A stretch of DNA of 46,283 nucleotides from Hondaea fermentalgiana (taxonomy: Eukaryota > Sar > Bigyra > Thraustochytrida > Thraustochytriidae): assembly GCA_014084085.1 (NCBI GenBank), contig NPFB01000185.1, positions 57,485 through 103,767 of the forward strand. Reading direction: 5' to 3'. The stretch's first letter is position 1. The number at the start of each line of letters is the position of its first letter. The notes under the pieces were generated by a model. The model had not been told where the DNA came from. It saw nothing but the letters and a program-made list of their open reading frames with translations, and searched no databases. Positions 1 to 10,696 of the stretch are shown here, in pieces. A program made the position numbers and the translations under genes.

Positions 1-18
1 GCGGGCGGCGAGGCCGCC

Positions 19-3000
19 ATGGAGGTCGCCGCCATGGAGGTCGCCGCCATGGAGGTCGCCATGGGCGCGGAGCCCGCCGCCGCCGACGCCGCCGACCTCG
101 CCGAGAGCGCAGAGAGCAAGCGCGAGGGGGCTGCGAAGAAGAGACCTGCGGCGGAGCCTGCGCGGGATTCCGTCGATGCTGCGGCGAAGAAGGCGCGGAA
201 ACAGGAGCTTGCGCACGCGAGCGGGGACGAGGGCGCTGGAGAAGAGCACCGTCGTCTCGACGGCGACGAGAACCCCGCTGCGCAGGATTTGATGAAGAGA
301 AGTGGCGCGAACGTGGTCGGGGACGGGGAAGCGACACTCGCGCGTAACGCAAAGACGACTCACGAGGATAATCCGGAAGAGCTGCTGTCTCCATCATCCC
401 CACCACCACCGCCGCCGCCGCCGCCACCACCACCACTGCCATCACAACGCAAGGAAGTGACGGCCAGCGTTGATGCGAAGGCAGGCGTCGCGAAAAACGA
501 CACGCAAAATCAAGCGAAGGAAGGCGGTGTAGATGACATGCCTGAAGAAGGATTCGGCACCCAGAACGCAACGTTAAATGAGAAACGAAAGAGAGAAAGC
601 AGGCCCAAGTCTGCGAAGGTGATCGCAACACAAAACAACAACGACGACGATGATAATGATGATGATGATGATGATAATGCTGGCGAAGACGAGGAAGCGG
701 CGGCGGCGCCCCGCAGGAAGCGGAGAACGGGACCAGCTGGAAAGATTGGACTGTCTCCTGCTGATCCACCATCGGGGCCTATTCGACTCGATCAGTCTGG
801 GCTGATCGCCGCCACGAAAGGACCGACATATCCAGCGTTCCCCATTGTTCCTAATCTGAGCTCCAATGCAGCGACTGCAGGAAGGTCTTTGGGAAAACCT
901 GTTCCTGTAGTGTCTTTTGACGAGCTCAACGCGCCTCTCATGTCGGTTGGCGGTATCTCCACAAAGCTTGCCCCAGTGCCTGAGTCGAAGGCAGATTTCA
1001 AACAAGCCAGCGCAGAGGAAGAGGTCACTGCCCTTGCCAAGATATTGGTCCAGCAACAAAAAAAAGGAGGAGACCAAAAGCTAAATCTCACTTCAGTCCC
1101 ACTTGGCGACAGCCATAGTCAAGCAAACCCCATGGAGCTTTTGGCAAACGTTAGCCAGAGTCCAGTCGGCAGCGCTGATATTGAGAGCCCGCACGAATCC
1201 TCTTCATCCACCAAACATGCAGACGACACCACGGAGACAAAAGAAGAATCAGACGCTTTGCTCATGTTGTCCACCATGGCACTTGAAAATAGCAGCAGTA
1301 GCTCCTCTGCGAGGCGGAGTGCATCGCGCTCGCCGCGAGCAGATCCCTCCGCGCTAGAGAGTCCTGCTCCGGAGACGCCAGCACAGAGCGAGCAAACAGA
1401 GCGGGAGGCCACAGCAAATCAGGCGAAGCGACATGCGCTTTATCGCTTTTCACGACGCGAGCTTTGCACGGCGCTATACTCTCACCTTGCCTTGAATCGC
1501 AACCAAGCGCAGGAAGGCGAATTGTTTTCTCGATTCGTCATTGAGCTCTGCACGCGTGAAAACCGCGACATTCCCGAGGTGGGAGAGGAAATCGACATCG
1601 ATCTATCCAGAGTCAGCAAAGACACGCTGATGCATCTCTGCACCCTTTACGGCATCCGTCTCAAACGCGGTCGCCCCAAGGTCAAGCGTCTTCCCTTTGG
1701 CCGACTTCCCTCGCGTCGGAAAAAGGCAGCACCTCAAGTTCAGGAGGATCTCGACGCTGTATCGGTGGCTTCCTCCTCATCAGCGGACGAGAAAGATTCA
1801 GACGATCTCACGTCCGAGAAGCAGAAACCCGAAACAAAAAAGCCCCAGAAGACGAACCGCACCAATAGCGAGAGTGCAACGACGAAAAGCAGGGTATCCA
1901 TAGAAGGCGCATCCCAAACGACCAAAGATGCGTCTTCCGCAAACCAGCAGGATCCAGCGCCTGCCAAGAACACGAAAAAGAACTCAAAGAAGAAGAAGAA
2001 CTCAAAGAAGAAGAAGACGCAGCAAGAGCCGCAGAGTCAAATCGAGCAAACAGCCAACGGCAACGACGAAACCAAGAATTCGGAAGTGGAATTTGTCGGC
2101 GCTCACGGCACACAGTCGTCATCGGGGGTATCAGCTGAAGCGGCCTCTGCCTCCGCGTCGTCGCAACCGCCAACAACGAAGAATACGCAACGTGAAGTGA
2201 AGAAGAAGGAGGAGATTGAAGCCAAAGAGAGACGCGATCGCGAGGCCTCTTCAGGCACAGACGCTGAGCTCGCTGCAACGGAGCATGGCACAAGCAGCCA
2301 GTCCGCGGTAAGAGAGCCCATCGAGTCGAGCAAAGTACCTGAAAAGGACGTCTGTGTTTGCATGGTCAGAGACGCGCACCCATTGCTCATTCCATGCGCG
2401 CAAGGCAAGAATGGGCGGTGTCATGGATTTGTACATCCCGAGTGTGTGGGTTTGGATTCGATTGATGACATCGATAATTTGAGCGAGTACATGTGCCCTT
2501 TGGACAAGCACGAGTCCGAAGGTCGTCATGTGGACCTCATTCGAGCGGATGGCGAGTTCACAGCTGCAACGCAATGTTCCTTTTGCCAGCAGGTCGAGGG
2601 CCCCGCGCGTCTTGGAGACGTCGTGGGTCCCTTCATTTCGGGCCAAGAAGACGTTTGGGCCCATCGGGCGTGCGCTCTTTTGTCTGAGAACGCCGGCTGC
2701 TCCGATGATGATGGCCTCTGGTATAACATTGTGCAGGACATTGAAAAAGCCGCGAGCCAAGTTTGCTCAGCCTGCAAGTTGCCGGGTGCATCGGTGCTTC
2801 ACAAAACGAAACTCTGTGATGATCGGCAGTATTTTCACCTCCCATGCCTCCTGAACCCCAGCGCTTCTCTTTTGTCACCTGATGCAAGGAAAGTTGTGCA
2901 AAAGCTCGATGCTCTTCCTCGGCCAAGCAACGCCAAGCGTTTTACAGATCGAGTGATCACGCAGCACATGAAATTGACAGAGCGCCTCAAAGCTCTTCTT

Positions 3001-3054
3001 CTCGAGTCTGAGCGAGACGAGGTCACTCCCCTCGCCGCGAAGGACTCAAAGTAG
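19..3054 (+). CDS. PHD / extended-PHD finger chromatin protein with AT-hook, possibly 5'-partial
   Basis: Encodes 1011 residues from the first ATG; the frame is open to the window edge, so the true start may lie outside. The N-terminal half is low complexity: a proline run at about residues 128-140 and an acidic Asp run at about 211-222. A basic KRGRPK segment near residue 548 looks like an AT-hook, followed by Lys-rich tracts. The C-terminus (about 777-950) holds a PHD-like finger, CVCM...HPEC...CPLD, whose last Cys pair appears reduced. A fuller extended PHD follows: CSFC, WAHRAC, CSAC, and a final FHLPC. ePHD modules of this kind (AF10, BRPF, JADE families) read histones or bind DNA. I infer a nuclear chromatin reader. 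No catalytic domain is visible. The exact family is not recognised. Confidence 0.8.
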   Translation: MEVAAMEVAAMEVAMGAEPAAADAADLAESAESKREGAAKKRPAAEPARDSVDAAAKKARKQELAHASGDEGAGEEHRRLDGDENPAAQDLMKRSGANVVGDGEATLARNAKTTHEDNPEELLSPSSPPPPPPPPPPPPLPSQRKEVTASVDAKAGVAKNDTQNQAKEGGVDDMPEEGFGTQNATLNEKRKRESRPKSAKVIATQNNNDDDDNDDDDDDNAGEDEEAAAAPRRKRRTGPAGKIGLSPADPPSGPIRLDQSGLIAATKGPTYPAFPIVPNLSSNAATAGRSLGKPVPVVSFDELNAPLMSVGGISTKLAPVPESKADFKQASAEEEVTALAKILVQQQKKGGDQKLNLTSVPLGDSHSQANPMELLANVSQSPVGSADIESPHESSSSTKHADDTTETKEESDALLMLSTMALENSSSSSSARRSASRSPRADPSALESPAPETPAQSEQTEREATANQAKRHALYRFSRRELCTALYSHLALNRNQAQEGELFSRFVIELCTRENRDIPEVGEEIDIDLSRVSKDTLMHLCTLYGIRLKRGRPKVKRLPFGRLPSRRKKAAPQVQEDLDAVSVASSSSADEKDSDDLTSEKQKPETKKPQKTNRTNSESATTKSRVSIEGASQTTKDASSANQQDPAPAKNTKKNSKKKKNSKKKKTQQEPQSQIEQTANGNDETKNSEVEFVGAHGTQSSSGVSAEAASASASSQPPTTKNTQREVKKKEEIEAKERRDREASSGTDAELAATEHGTSSQSAVREPIESSKVPEKDVCVCMVRDAHPLLIPCAQGKNGRCHGFVHPECVGLDSIDDIDNLSEYMCPLDKHESEGRHVDLIRADGEFTAATQCSFCQQVEGPARLGDVVGPFISGQEDVWAHRACALLSENAGCSDDDGLWYNIVQDIEKAASQVCSACKLPGASVLHKTKLCDDRQYFHLPCLLNPSASLLSPDARKVVQKLDALPRPSNAKRFTDRVITQHMKLTERLKALLLESERDEVTPLAAKDSK

Positions 3055-3804
3055 GCGATGTTCAAGACTTTGTGATGATGACAATGATAGCGATGATCTC
3101 TTTTCTTTTCTAGACCTAGTCTTTTTCTTTGCATTCCTCCTTTCATTTGCGGAAGCTGCCAATCTCTTGGCTTGCGATCACGCAACTTCAACGCCGGTCC
3201 GAAATCATCACGTCGATATTTTCAATAAAATTTCGAGGGACAGACGACACGAGAATTTCTATCAGAACCTAATTTAGGCAATGGTGTTCCTGATTCTCAA
3301 CCGCCCAGGTGCATCATTTCTTTTGTACAAAGATTCTGCTACACAAGTCAATCTAAAAAAAACAATAATAAAAAACTTTCATGACGATGGAGCGAAGCAA
3401 CGACGACGAGGTTGTATCGAGTCAACTCGTCTTTCTTAGAGGCACAAGCTCTCGATTCTTGAAATGCCCAGCTCATGTTGCGAAACGACATCGCATCGAT
3501 GCGCGAGCCAAGATTCGAGCAGTTTGTTACTCGCGAGAACTCGCCTACTATACACTGTCCAAACCCGCCGGCGTTTCTTTTTCCTTCAAGGCTCGTCGTC
3601 AAGGCTTTTTTCTCTTCCTGCGGCTCGCAAAGCCGCAAAGCCGGCGTCCGCAAGAGCGGGCAGGCCTGGGCCGCACGAAGGCCAACGGCGGCTACGCGTC
3701 AGGGCAAAACGCAAAGCGCGTGCTCTCGCGCAAGAAGAGCTGCGCAGACGAGCCAGAGACAGAGACTTGTTGGTGTTTTGCAGCAGCACTACAAAGTTGG
3801 CAAG
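3055..3804. other. Intergenic spacer, PHD gene to RNF121-like gene
   Basis: It holds the 3' end of the PHD gene and the leader of the RING gene. The RING frame stays open upstream to an ATG at 3475, but that extension is basic, low-complexity and unlike RNF121, so I treat it as leader. No RNA gene is seen. Confidence 0.5.
3224..3229 (+). promoter_or_regulatory. Candidate poly(A) signal AATAAA for the PHD gene
   Basis: An AATAAA hexamer lies 170 nt after the stop codon at 3054, in AT-rich sequence. Canonical hexamer; use in this organism is inferred. Confidence 0.45.
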
Positions 3805-4797
3805 ATGACCAACGGCGCGCATCCCGCGGGACCTCACGAAGACGTGGTCGTGGTGACAGATGATGGGCACGTACTGACGGACGAGGAACTCATGGATCGC
3901 CAGACAACGGCGTATGCCTTTTTGGTCGGCGTGGTGCTGCTTCAGGTGGCGGTGCTGCGAATCAGGGCCGTATACCCGAAGCGCTTTCAGGAGGTCACGC
4001 TGGCCTTCCTCTGGCTGTACCCGTTGGTGGTCTTGTACCGTAAACTGGACGTGACGTCAATTCTACTCGTAACGACGTGGGTGGCATGGTCTGCGTGGAC
4101 GGTTCGACTGCTCAAAATGGCGCGCGCAAAGCACCTTGCGCCGGACACGCCCGAAAAGGTGTACACTTGGTTTCTGCGCACGCACTCGGTTTGTTATTAT
4201 GCTGGCACAGCGTCCATCTACCTCTTTTTATTCTTTCCTGGGTTCTGCTTCACGGTGCTCTTTTTCGCGCTCTACTTTGCTGTCCTGGGCCGAGATCTTG
4301 CAGAAATCGCCACGGATCACATTTCGAACACCGTTGGTTACACCAAGTATGACACACCGCCACGGAATCTGTGTGCGCTCTGCGATAATGAGCTGCAACC
4401 CATGCTCGAGTTACTCGCCAGCGAGGGCAAGTCGAATGATGAGAACAGTAGCGCGAAGCGGTCTGTTTTTAAGCTCGAATGCGGGCACGAATTCCATGAA
4501 CACTGCCTTCGCGGCTGGGCAATTGTTGGAAAAAAGGATACGTGCGCCCTCTGCTCGGAGAAAGTCGATCTCAAGGCGCTTATTCCGGAGCATCCCTGGA
4601 ACTCGCGTCGCATGTCTGTATTGTGGATCCGCCTTCTCAATGTTCTTCGCTTTCTCGTTGTCTGGCACCCATTGATTGTGCATTTGGACCTCTTTCTCCT
4701 CAATATTATGCATTTTGCTCCATTACTTGACAAGCCAGTGCACATTGAGCATCACTATCACGAAGCGCCTCACGAGGCAGTCGCTAGTTCAATTTAG
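3805..4797 (+). CDS. RNF121/RNF175-like multi-pass membrane RING E3 ligase
   Basis: Encodes 330 residues, close to human RNF121 (about 327), which supports the ATG at 3805 over the upstream in-frame ATG at 3475. Hydrophobic segments lie at about 32-50, 60-78, 82-98 and 130-175, with more near the C-terminus. The RING-H2 finger spans about 188-255: CALC, then CGHEFHEHC, then CALC. The stretch around the second half, CLRGWAIVGKKDTC followed by EKVDLK, and the later LRFLVVWHPLI segment are characteristic of RNF121/RNF175. That family consists of ER/Golgi ubiquitin ligases involved in quality control and trafficking of membrane proteins. A single exon covers the whole family length. The assignment is firm; the substrate is unknown. 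Confidence 0.9.
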   Translation: MTNGAHPAGPHEDVVVVTDDGHVLTDEELMDRQTTAYAFLVGVVLLQVAVLRIRAVYPKRFQEVTLAFLWLYPLVVLYRKLDVTSILLVTTWVAWSAWTVRLLKMARAKHLAPDTPEKVYTWFLRTHSVCYYAGTASIYLFLFFPGFCFTVLFFALYFAVLGRDLAEIATDHISNTVGYTKYDTPPRNLCALCDNELQPMLELLASEGKSNDENSSAKRSVFKLECGHEFHEHCLRGWAIVGKKDTCALCSEKVDLKALIPEHPWNSRRMSVLWIRLLNVLRFLVVWHPLIVHLDLFLLNIMHFAPLLDKPVHIEHHYHEAPHEAVASSI

Positions 4798-5196
4798 TTT
4801 GGACTTTGCCAGTCGTCAGCATCTCACAAGGTCTTTTCGCAACCGGTTCGTGGTGGTGGTACACCAAGTCTCCTCGGGTGAGAGTGAATGCAAAGTTGGG
4901 TTGGCAAGAGAGTGAGTACAAGTCAGGCCCTAGAGCAAGCTTGTGTAATTTTGCTCAACGAATCCTTTTACCACTCATCAAAACAAAACAGGACCAAAAA
5001 CAAGACAAGAGAAGAGAAGAGAGGACAAGGTTTCTCGTTGGCAAATTTTAACCGATCGTGGAGTTCCTGCAAGACATGTGTAGTGTGTTAGTTTGTTCGA
5101 CATTCCTTGGTGCAAAAGTCATATATATATATAATAATGGTGTCGCTCGCTTGTCTGCTCACTTGCTCGCTTGTTCGAGCGAGGAAAACGCACGCA
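4798..5196. other. Convergent 3' spacer, RNF121-like (+) and RND (-)
   Basis: Both flanking genes end here. It contains an A/G-rich tract (about 4980-5030), a short (AT)n run at 5121-5132 and CTCG/CTTG-type simple sequence near 5145-5180. No gene is seen. Confidence 0.5.
5121..5132. repeat. (AT)n microsatellite
   Basis: Short alternating AT tract in the convergent 3' spacer. Confidence 0.7.
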
Positions 5197-8100
5197 TCAT
5201 GGCGCCACTTCCGGGCTCGTTCTTGCAGCAAACGCTTCGTAATTTAGTGTTGCCGGCTTCATGGGCCACCAGTTCTTTTCGCCAAGAACAATCATGATGG
5301 CTGGCATGAGAATTGTACGAATGATGAAGGTGTCTGCCAAGACTGAAACGACGAGGAAGAAGCTAAGCTGGTTGAGAGCCGAATTGCTCGAGAGCGAGAG
5401 TCCCGCAAAAGCAAAGGTCATGATAATTCCAGCAGCCGTGATGATTGCACCCGTCTGGCCATTGCCACAAAGAATAGAGTCCCGCGTAGAGAAACCGGCT
5501 TCGCGATACGTGTGAACAGCATCGACGCCAAAGACGGTATAGTCTGTGGACAATCCACTACTTACAACAGCGCTCAGGGCCGGGACAATCCAGACGAGCG
5601 CGTCACCGATAGGGTTTCGGAGCGCACGAATGCCAAGAAACTCGAGAGCACCATGTTCATAGACGAGAACTCCCAAGGCATAGACGAGGATGAGCGTAAG
5701 CGCGATTGTGAAGATGGCCACCGCCGGAACCGCAACGCTGCGGTAAGACACGCCAAGGATGACCAGAATTGCAGCGGCGAGAATGCCAAGTACCCTTGGG
5801 AAAAGCTCAAAGACCTTGTTGACAGTGTCGTGTCCTGGAACATCACCCCCAGTCAAATAATACTTGTAGCCGTCGCGACTCGATTGTTCCGTCAAGGCTT
5901 CTCGGACAGCATCAAGCCATTCGACGCCGTCCTGACTGTACGGGTCGATTTCCAGGTTAAAAACAATGCACATGCTCTTGGGAATGAGCTTTCGTCCATG
6001 CACGGACTGAACAAATTGCAAGCTCACACTTGGACAGTCGGGAGCGGGTCCGAGGTCTGACACGGAACCCGATTCTGCAGACTGCAATGCAAGTTCCCGT
6101 GCCTCTTGCACAAAAGCGGTCGCCAGGGTCGCCTTTTTGCCCCCTGCCGGATGCTCAATGCACTTGTTGAGGATGCAGGATCCAAGATCTTGTGTTGCGT
6201 TCGAGTGACGGTGCAATTTGATGGCACAAGACGCAAGACACGCCGCCTCGTCGGGAAGAAAAGGTGCCTTGGCAAGACAGTTGTCAAAGCATTGGACATC
6301 GTGCTCGCAGCCAGGATCGCTGCGACACTCTGAAAGCGCGTCCTGGCAGCGACTATTGGCGCAAATGCTAAAGAGAGCTGGCACGTACTCGAGGTCCTTG
6401 AGCAAACAGCCGGCAACCGAGAGCTGTTCGTGATGACCATGCTTGTTGTACGTGGGAAGAAGCGTAATATTATAGCCGCTGAGCATCATGGGCCCGGAGA
6501 CACCGTCGGGCCGCAAGGCCAATGGCTTGTCCGTGCCATAGTCGAGGTCCATGACGACGCCATAAATGACCTCTTGCATGTGCTCAAAAAATTTGTTGCT
6601 CAGCACGGAGGTGTCATCCGAAGGTTCGATGACCAGCTCGTACGGGGCGAGTCTGCCCCCGCCAAACAGGCCCTCCATTTCGATGGCGGTTTGCACCGCC
6701 GTCGAAGACAGCGGCGTAAAGAGCTTGAAGTCCTCGCTGTGGTGAAAGGACAGGCTTGTGGGAGTCAAGGGCAAAATAGCGGCAGAGACAAGGACCACAG
6801 CAGTCAACGCACGCAGGGGCGTCCCATAGATGCGCTCGCCGCAAGAAAACCATGGCGAGGATTTGCGCAAAAAGGCGATCTCAGCCACAGGGTTGACGAG
6901 TCCAAAAACTGGGCTCGAAATCTGTCCCACGCTGCCGTCGGGGCGAACCGTGGGCGTACCGAAGCGGTCAGGCGATGCCGGCGTGGCGAAATGTGAGAGG
7001 GGCGAACGCATTCCCTCGGCGCTCCCCATGGGATGTGAGGTCAAAAACATGTTCCCCGAGTCGATGGCCCCGCCATCTGCCGCAGCAATGGCATCGTCAG
7101 CGAGGTTGGCCTGCTCCTCATCTTCCTCGCGCGAGGCGTCGCCCTTGTTCCCACAGAAACAGCGACGGCGAAGCGCATACACCCACTTGCAGCAGCCCTT
7201 GCAGCCAAAGGAAGAAAAGTCGGTGAAGAAGTCCCCGTAGGACAGCAGGAGCGCCGGCGTGAGCGAAATGTTGACGAGAAAGGCCACGACGACCGTGAGG
7301 CCGGCTCCAAGCCCAATTGTGGACAGCAGTGTGACAGGGAAAAAGAGAAGGCCAAACCAGCAGATCGCGATGGTCGCCCCACTGACCATGATAGTGTGGC
7401 CTGCAGTGTCCGACATGACGAGCACCGCCTCATAGACCGTAGCGCCGCGCACCACCTCGCGACGAAAAGCACTCAAGAGAAAGAGGGAATAATCAATGGA
7501 GAATGCCACGGCGACAGACATCATTGTGCTTGGCGCGATGGCGATTACTGTCGTTGACAATGCGATTGGGTACATTACCGTAAAGGAGACGACAATGGAC
7601 AGCACCATGCTGATAATGGGGATGATGAGCAAGCGAACAGACCGGAGCATGTAAGCGAGAACAGCCAGCGCAAGCGGAAAGGAGAGACTATCCATGTGAA
7701 TCATATCTTCTTCGGTGCCTTGCTGCATGTCGCGCACAAAAGGAAGCATGCCCGTGGCAGAGGCAACGACCTTTGTGCCTTTGAGAAATTTGTTGTGTAC
7801 CCGAGCAATCTCTTCATCGAGCCAGTTACAAAATCGCTGGCCCTCCATGGATCCTTGTGCAAATCCGCTCTTGAGATGCAGGGTGGCGATCATGGCCGTG
7901 GCATGTTCCGGATGGGACGAGTTGTCAAGCAGCGCGTGCGACAGCGACTCTGCGGCGACGGATTTGAGAAAATAGTAATGGATGGCCTCAAATTCGGTTT
8001 CAGGGTCGGCGATTTCGTGGCCCCACTTGATGGCATTCTGCGAAAGTTCCTCGATAAAGGGTCGGAGGCCATGGGCGTCAAGGATCGGGGTGCCATCGTG

Positions 8101-8538
8101 TGTGCGCATAAGCACGATGGTGTCGGCCTCGTGAGACATATCTGGGAACTCAGTCTTGAGCTTTTGCTGTGCCTTGGCCCCAGCCGTCCCGGGAGGTGGC
8201 TCGAAGACGAGCAAGACCACGTCGAGGAACTGGGGCGCAAAGACGGCTCCAATCAAAAACATGAGCGCCCAAAACCCAATGACCCAGCGCCGAAGTTTCT
8301 GCAGGCGTTGAATGTAGCCCCGTGTAAAGGCCGTGGCCTCTTGAACATTCTCGGTGTCCTCGGGTGCAAGCAGTCTGGAACTGAGCGGGCCAAGGGCGTC
8401 ACGGCCTTCTTCCTCGTCGTCGATGTCGTTCTCATTGTCATCGTCCTCTCTGGCCACGACGCCTTCCAGCACGAGCGCGCTGTCCTCGTGGTGCCCGTTT
8501 TGCCGCAGCGGCTCGTGCAGGTCGTCGTCCAAGCCCAT
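5197..8538 (-). CDS. RND/MMPL-superfamily membrane transporter with Cys-rich loop insert
   Basis: Encodes 1113 residues from the first ATG (MGLDDDL...). The architecture is two-fold: an acidic cytosolic N-terminus, TM1, a large loop, then five TMs including FSIDYSLFL. A cytosolic linker, TM7, a second large loop and a final TM block with GLSTDYTVF follow. The paired DY residues in the two TM4-like helices match the proton-relay position of MMPL/RND exporters (PF03176) and Patched-like proteins. The second large loop carries a 10-Cys module at residues 726-793 (DNA 6160-6363), discussed in the findings. Likely a plasma- or endomembrane proton-driven exporter of lipid-like substrates, by family analogy; the substrate cannot be read from the sequence. 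It converges with the RING gene and is separated from the next gene by over 2 kb. Confidence 0.88.
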   Translation of the reverse strand: MGLDDDLHEPLRQNGHHEDSALVLEGVVAREDDDNENDIDDEEEGRDALGPLSSRLLAPEDTENVQEATAFTRGYIQRLQKLRRWVIGFWALMFLIGAVFAPQFLDVVLLVFEPPPGTAGAKAQQKLKTEFPDMSHEADTIVLMRTHDGTPILDAHGLRPFIEELSQNAIKWGHEIADPETEFEAIHYYFLKSVAAESLSHALLDNSSHPEHATAMIATLHLKSGFAQGSMEGQRFCNWLDEEIARVHNKFLKGTKVVASATGMLPFVRDMQQGTEEDMIHMDSLSFPLALAVLAYMLRSVRLLIIPIISMVLSIVVSFTVMYPIALSTTVIAIAPSTMMSVAVAFSIDYSLFLLSAFRREVVRGATVYEAVLVMSDTAGHTIMVSGATIAICWFGLLFFPVTLLSTIGLGAGLTVVVAFLVNISLTPALLLSYGDFFTDFSSFGCKGCCKWVYALRRRCFCGNKGDASREEDEEQANLADDAIAAADGGAIDSGNMFLTSHPMGSAEGMRSPLSHFATPASPDRFGTPTVRPDGSVGQISSPVFGLVNPVAEIAFLRKSSPWFSCGERIYGTPLRALTAVVLVSAAILPLTPTSLSFHHSEDFKLFTPLSSTAVQTAIEMEGLFGGGRLAPYELVIEPSDDTSVLSNKFFEHMQEVIYGVVMDLDYGTDKPLALRPDGVSGPMMLSGYNITLLPTYNKHGHHEQLSVAGCLLKDLEYVPALFSICANSRCQDALSECRSDPGCEHDVQCFDNCLAKAPFLPDEAACLASCAIKLHRHSNATQDLGSCILNKCIEHPAGGKKATLATAFVQEARELALQSAESGSVSDLGPAPDCPSVSLQFVQSVHGRKLIPKSMCIVFNLEIDPYSQDGVEWLDAVREALTEQSSRDGYKYYLTGGDVPGHDTVNKVFELFPRVLGILAAAILVILGVSYRSVAVPAVAIFTIALTLILVYALGVLVYEHGALEFLGIRALRNPIGDALVWIVPALSAVVSSGLSTDYTVFGVDAVHTYREAGFSTRDSILCGNGQTGAIITAAGIIMTFAFAGLSLSSNSALNQLSFFLVVSVLADTFIIRTILMPAIMIVLGEKNWWPMKPATLNYEAFAARTSPEVAP

Positions 8539-10317
8539 CTCGGCACGTCTTGGTCGCGTCAACGCTCGGTGGGTCTACGTCGTGTCAGTCAGTTTGGTAG
8601 CCAACAAGCCAGCCAGCAAGCCAGCAAGGAAAGCGAGCGCGAGTCGCCGCGCCGGTGGACAGCCTGGTTTGCTTGCTCCCTTGCTTGCTTTCGACCTCTG
8701 CTCGGGCAGCCGAGTCGCGGTGTCGCGCCTTCAGCCAGGTGGAAAGTACTTTTGACGCAACGAAACGCCACGCTTCGACTGCCGCGCTCGAGTTAGTTTG
8801 GCTCGTGAGATTTCGCGTGGCTTGGCGTGGCGCGACCCGAGTCGACCTGCCCGCTGACCTTGCTCGCGTCCCTCCGCGTGCCGAGTCCCCCCTGCGCCCG
8901 CTCGCAAATCGATTTGGGATTTGCTTTTTGCTTTGTTGCTTTCGAGTTGGGCGCGTCCATCTTTTCCTCTCTTCTTGTGTAGTTTATGCGAGCGCACGTG
9001 CACGTGCGAGATGAATACGGTCGAGACCGACAGAACGGGACGCGACCCGGCCGCCTCGTGAACATACCCCCGTCTTGAGTGAGCAAGGCGAGTCAAGCTT
9101 GCGGACTTCATCGTTATTTTCCTCCACTCCATCGATACAAAGCAGAAGCGAGACGTTGCGAAAGTTGTCAAGCCTGGAATCAGACCCCCGTGCGGCGCAG
9201 CTTGTCGTCATCATGTGCTGGAGGCAAACCCATCGACAAATGTTTACTACTACATAGGTTGAGAACGCGTATACCGACGAACAGTCGTGGAAGCAAGACT
9301 CGGGGATGCGGCGACGCAAACCATGGGCTGAGCTGGGCAACAGAGAATAGGGGTGGTATGAATAGTAGAAACGTAAAGGTGTTGGTGGAACGGAAGTCTG
9401 AGAACCAGTCTCCGAATCAAAAACTTTGGTCACGAGTATGAATTTCTGGTGCCTAGTACCAACGCATCTAGATAGCACAAGAAGTTTCACTTTTTAGAAT
9501 GAAATACCCGAGTATGAGTTGGTCGAGTCTGAGTCGGTCGAGACTTACAGCTAGTCGGTCTGGACAGTGTACCTTCCTCGAGAAAATCAATCAGCAACAT
9601 CGTATACTGAGATGGCCAGTCAACCATGAAAGACGTCAATCCCAGTATTTCTGTTGATCGTGCGTCTAGCGCTGCAGAGCTCGCAATTGGCATGTCTTCG
9701 CGATGGGCAACTTTGCTCGGCCACTTGTGAACCCTCGTCTCTCCCGCGCCGGAGTCTACCAACCCGAAAGTCTTCCTTTTCTATGCTAGCCAGCCAGCCA
9801 GACAGACGACATTCTCCCTTCATCTTCGGTACGGGGAGTTCGAGTCCGAGTCTTCGCTTTACATCTTTGTCCTCAATTTGGACATCGCCAAGGACGTGTT
9901 CCACTTGGCATCAGACTCTGATCAGATTATCTCGCGGTATACACGAGACACACGTATCTTATTCATCAACCATGATAGAACAAGTTCTCGAGAGAACCAG
10001 TCATCACGATGCAGACGGCTCAGGTTGACGTTACGTCTCGCCCCCATCTCCTCGCTCGCAGCCCGTCGACGATTCTCGGCCGCCCCCGCCGTCGCCTCTG
10101 CGCATCTCCTCTCCATATCTCTCCCCATCCCTCCGCGTCTTCCCCCACCTGAATCTCCCGCACCTCCCCCATCCCCATACCCACCACCTTTCCACAGCGC
10201 TCGCATTGAACCCTCCATCGACGCCCCCGCACCACCCACACCACGCCACAGTCGCGCAGGCCCCGCGTGCACGCGCGCCGGAGAATGCGCGCGCGCCCAG
10301 GCGCACGCCCTCGCGCC

Positions 10318-10358
10318 CTCGCTCGCTCGCTCGCTCCCTCCCTCCCTCCCTCGCTCGC
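10318..10358. repeat. (CTCG)n/(CTCC)n tetranucleotide tract
   Basis: Runs of GCTC followed by CCTC units directly left of the N gap, which probably explains why the assembly broke here. Confidence 0.75.
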
Positions 10359-10374
10359 CCTGCCGCTCGCGCCG

Positions 10375-10474
10375 NNNNNNNNNNNNNNNNNNNNNNNNNN
10401 NNNNNNNNNNNNNNNNNNNNNNNNNNNNNNNNNNNNNNNNNNNNNNNNNNNNNNNNNNNNNNNNNNNNNNNNNN
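10375..10474. other. Assembly gap (100 N)
   Basis: Exactly 100 N, the usual placeholder for a gap of unknown size. Both flanks are very GC-rich. Unlike the second gap, I see no shared sequence between the two flanks. Apparent frames running across it are meaningless. Confidence 0.95.
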
Positions 10475-10696
10475 GGCGCGGGCCGCGGGCGCGCGCGGCG
10501 TTGCCCGCTCGCGAGGTCCGGCCGGGCGCGTGGGCTCTGCGGGTCTGCATGCTGGATGGAGGGCAGATTGGCTCGATGCGCGGATAGTGGGCGACCAAGC
10601 AAGCGAGCAGAAGCGGGAAAGCAGAAGCGGAAAAGCAAACCCCAAAAGCCCAACCAGCCGAGCACGGTCGCAGCGCACGGCTTGCTTGCACGCACG

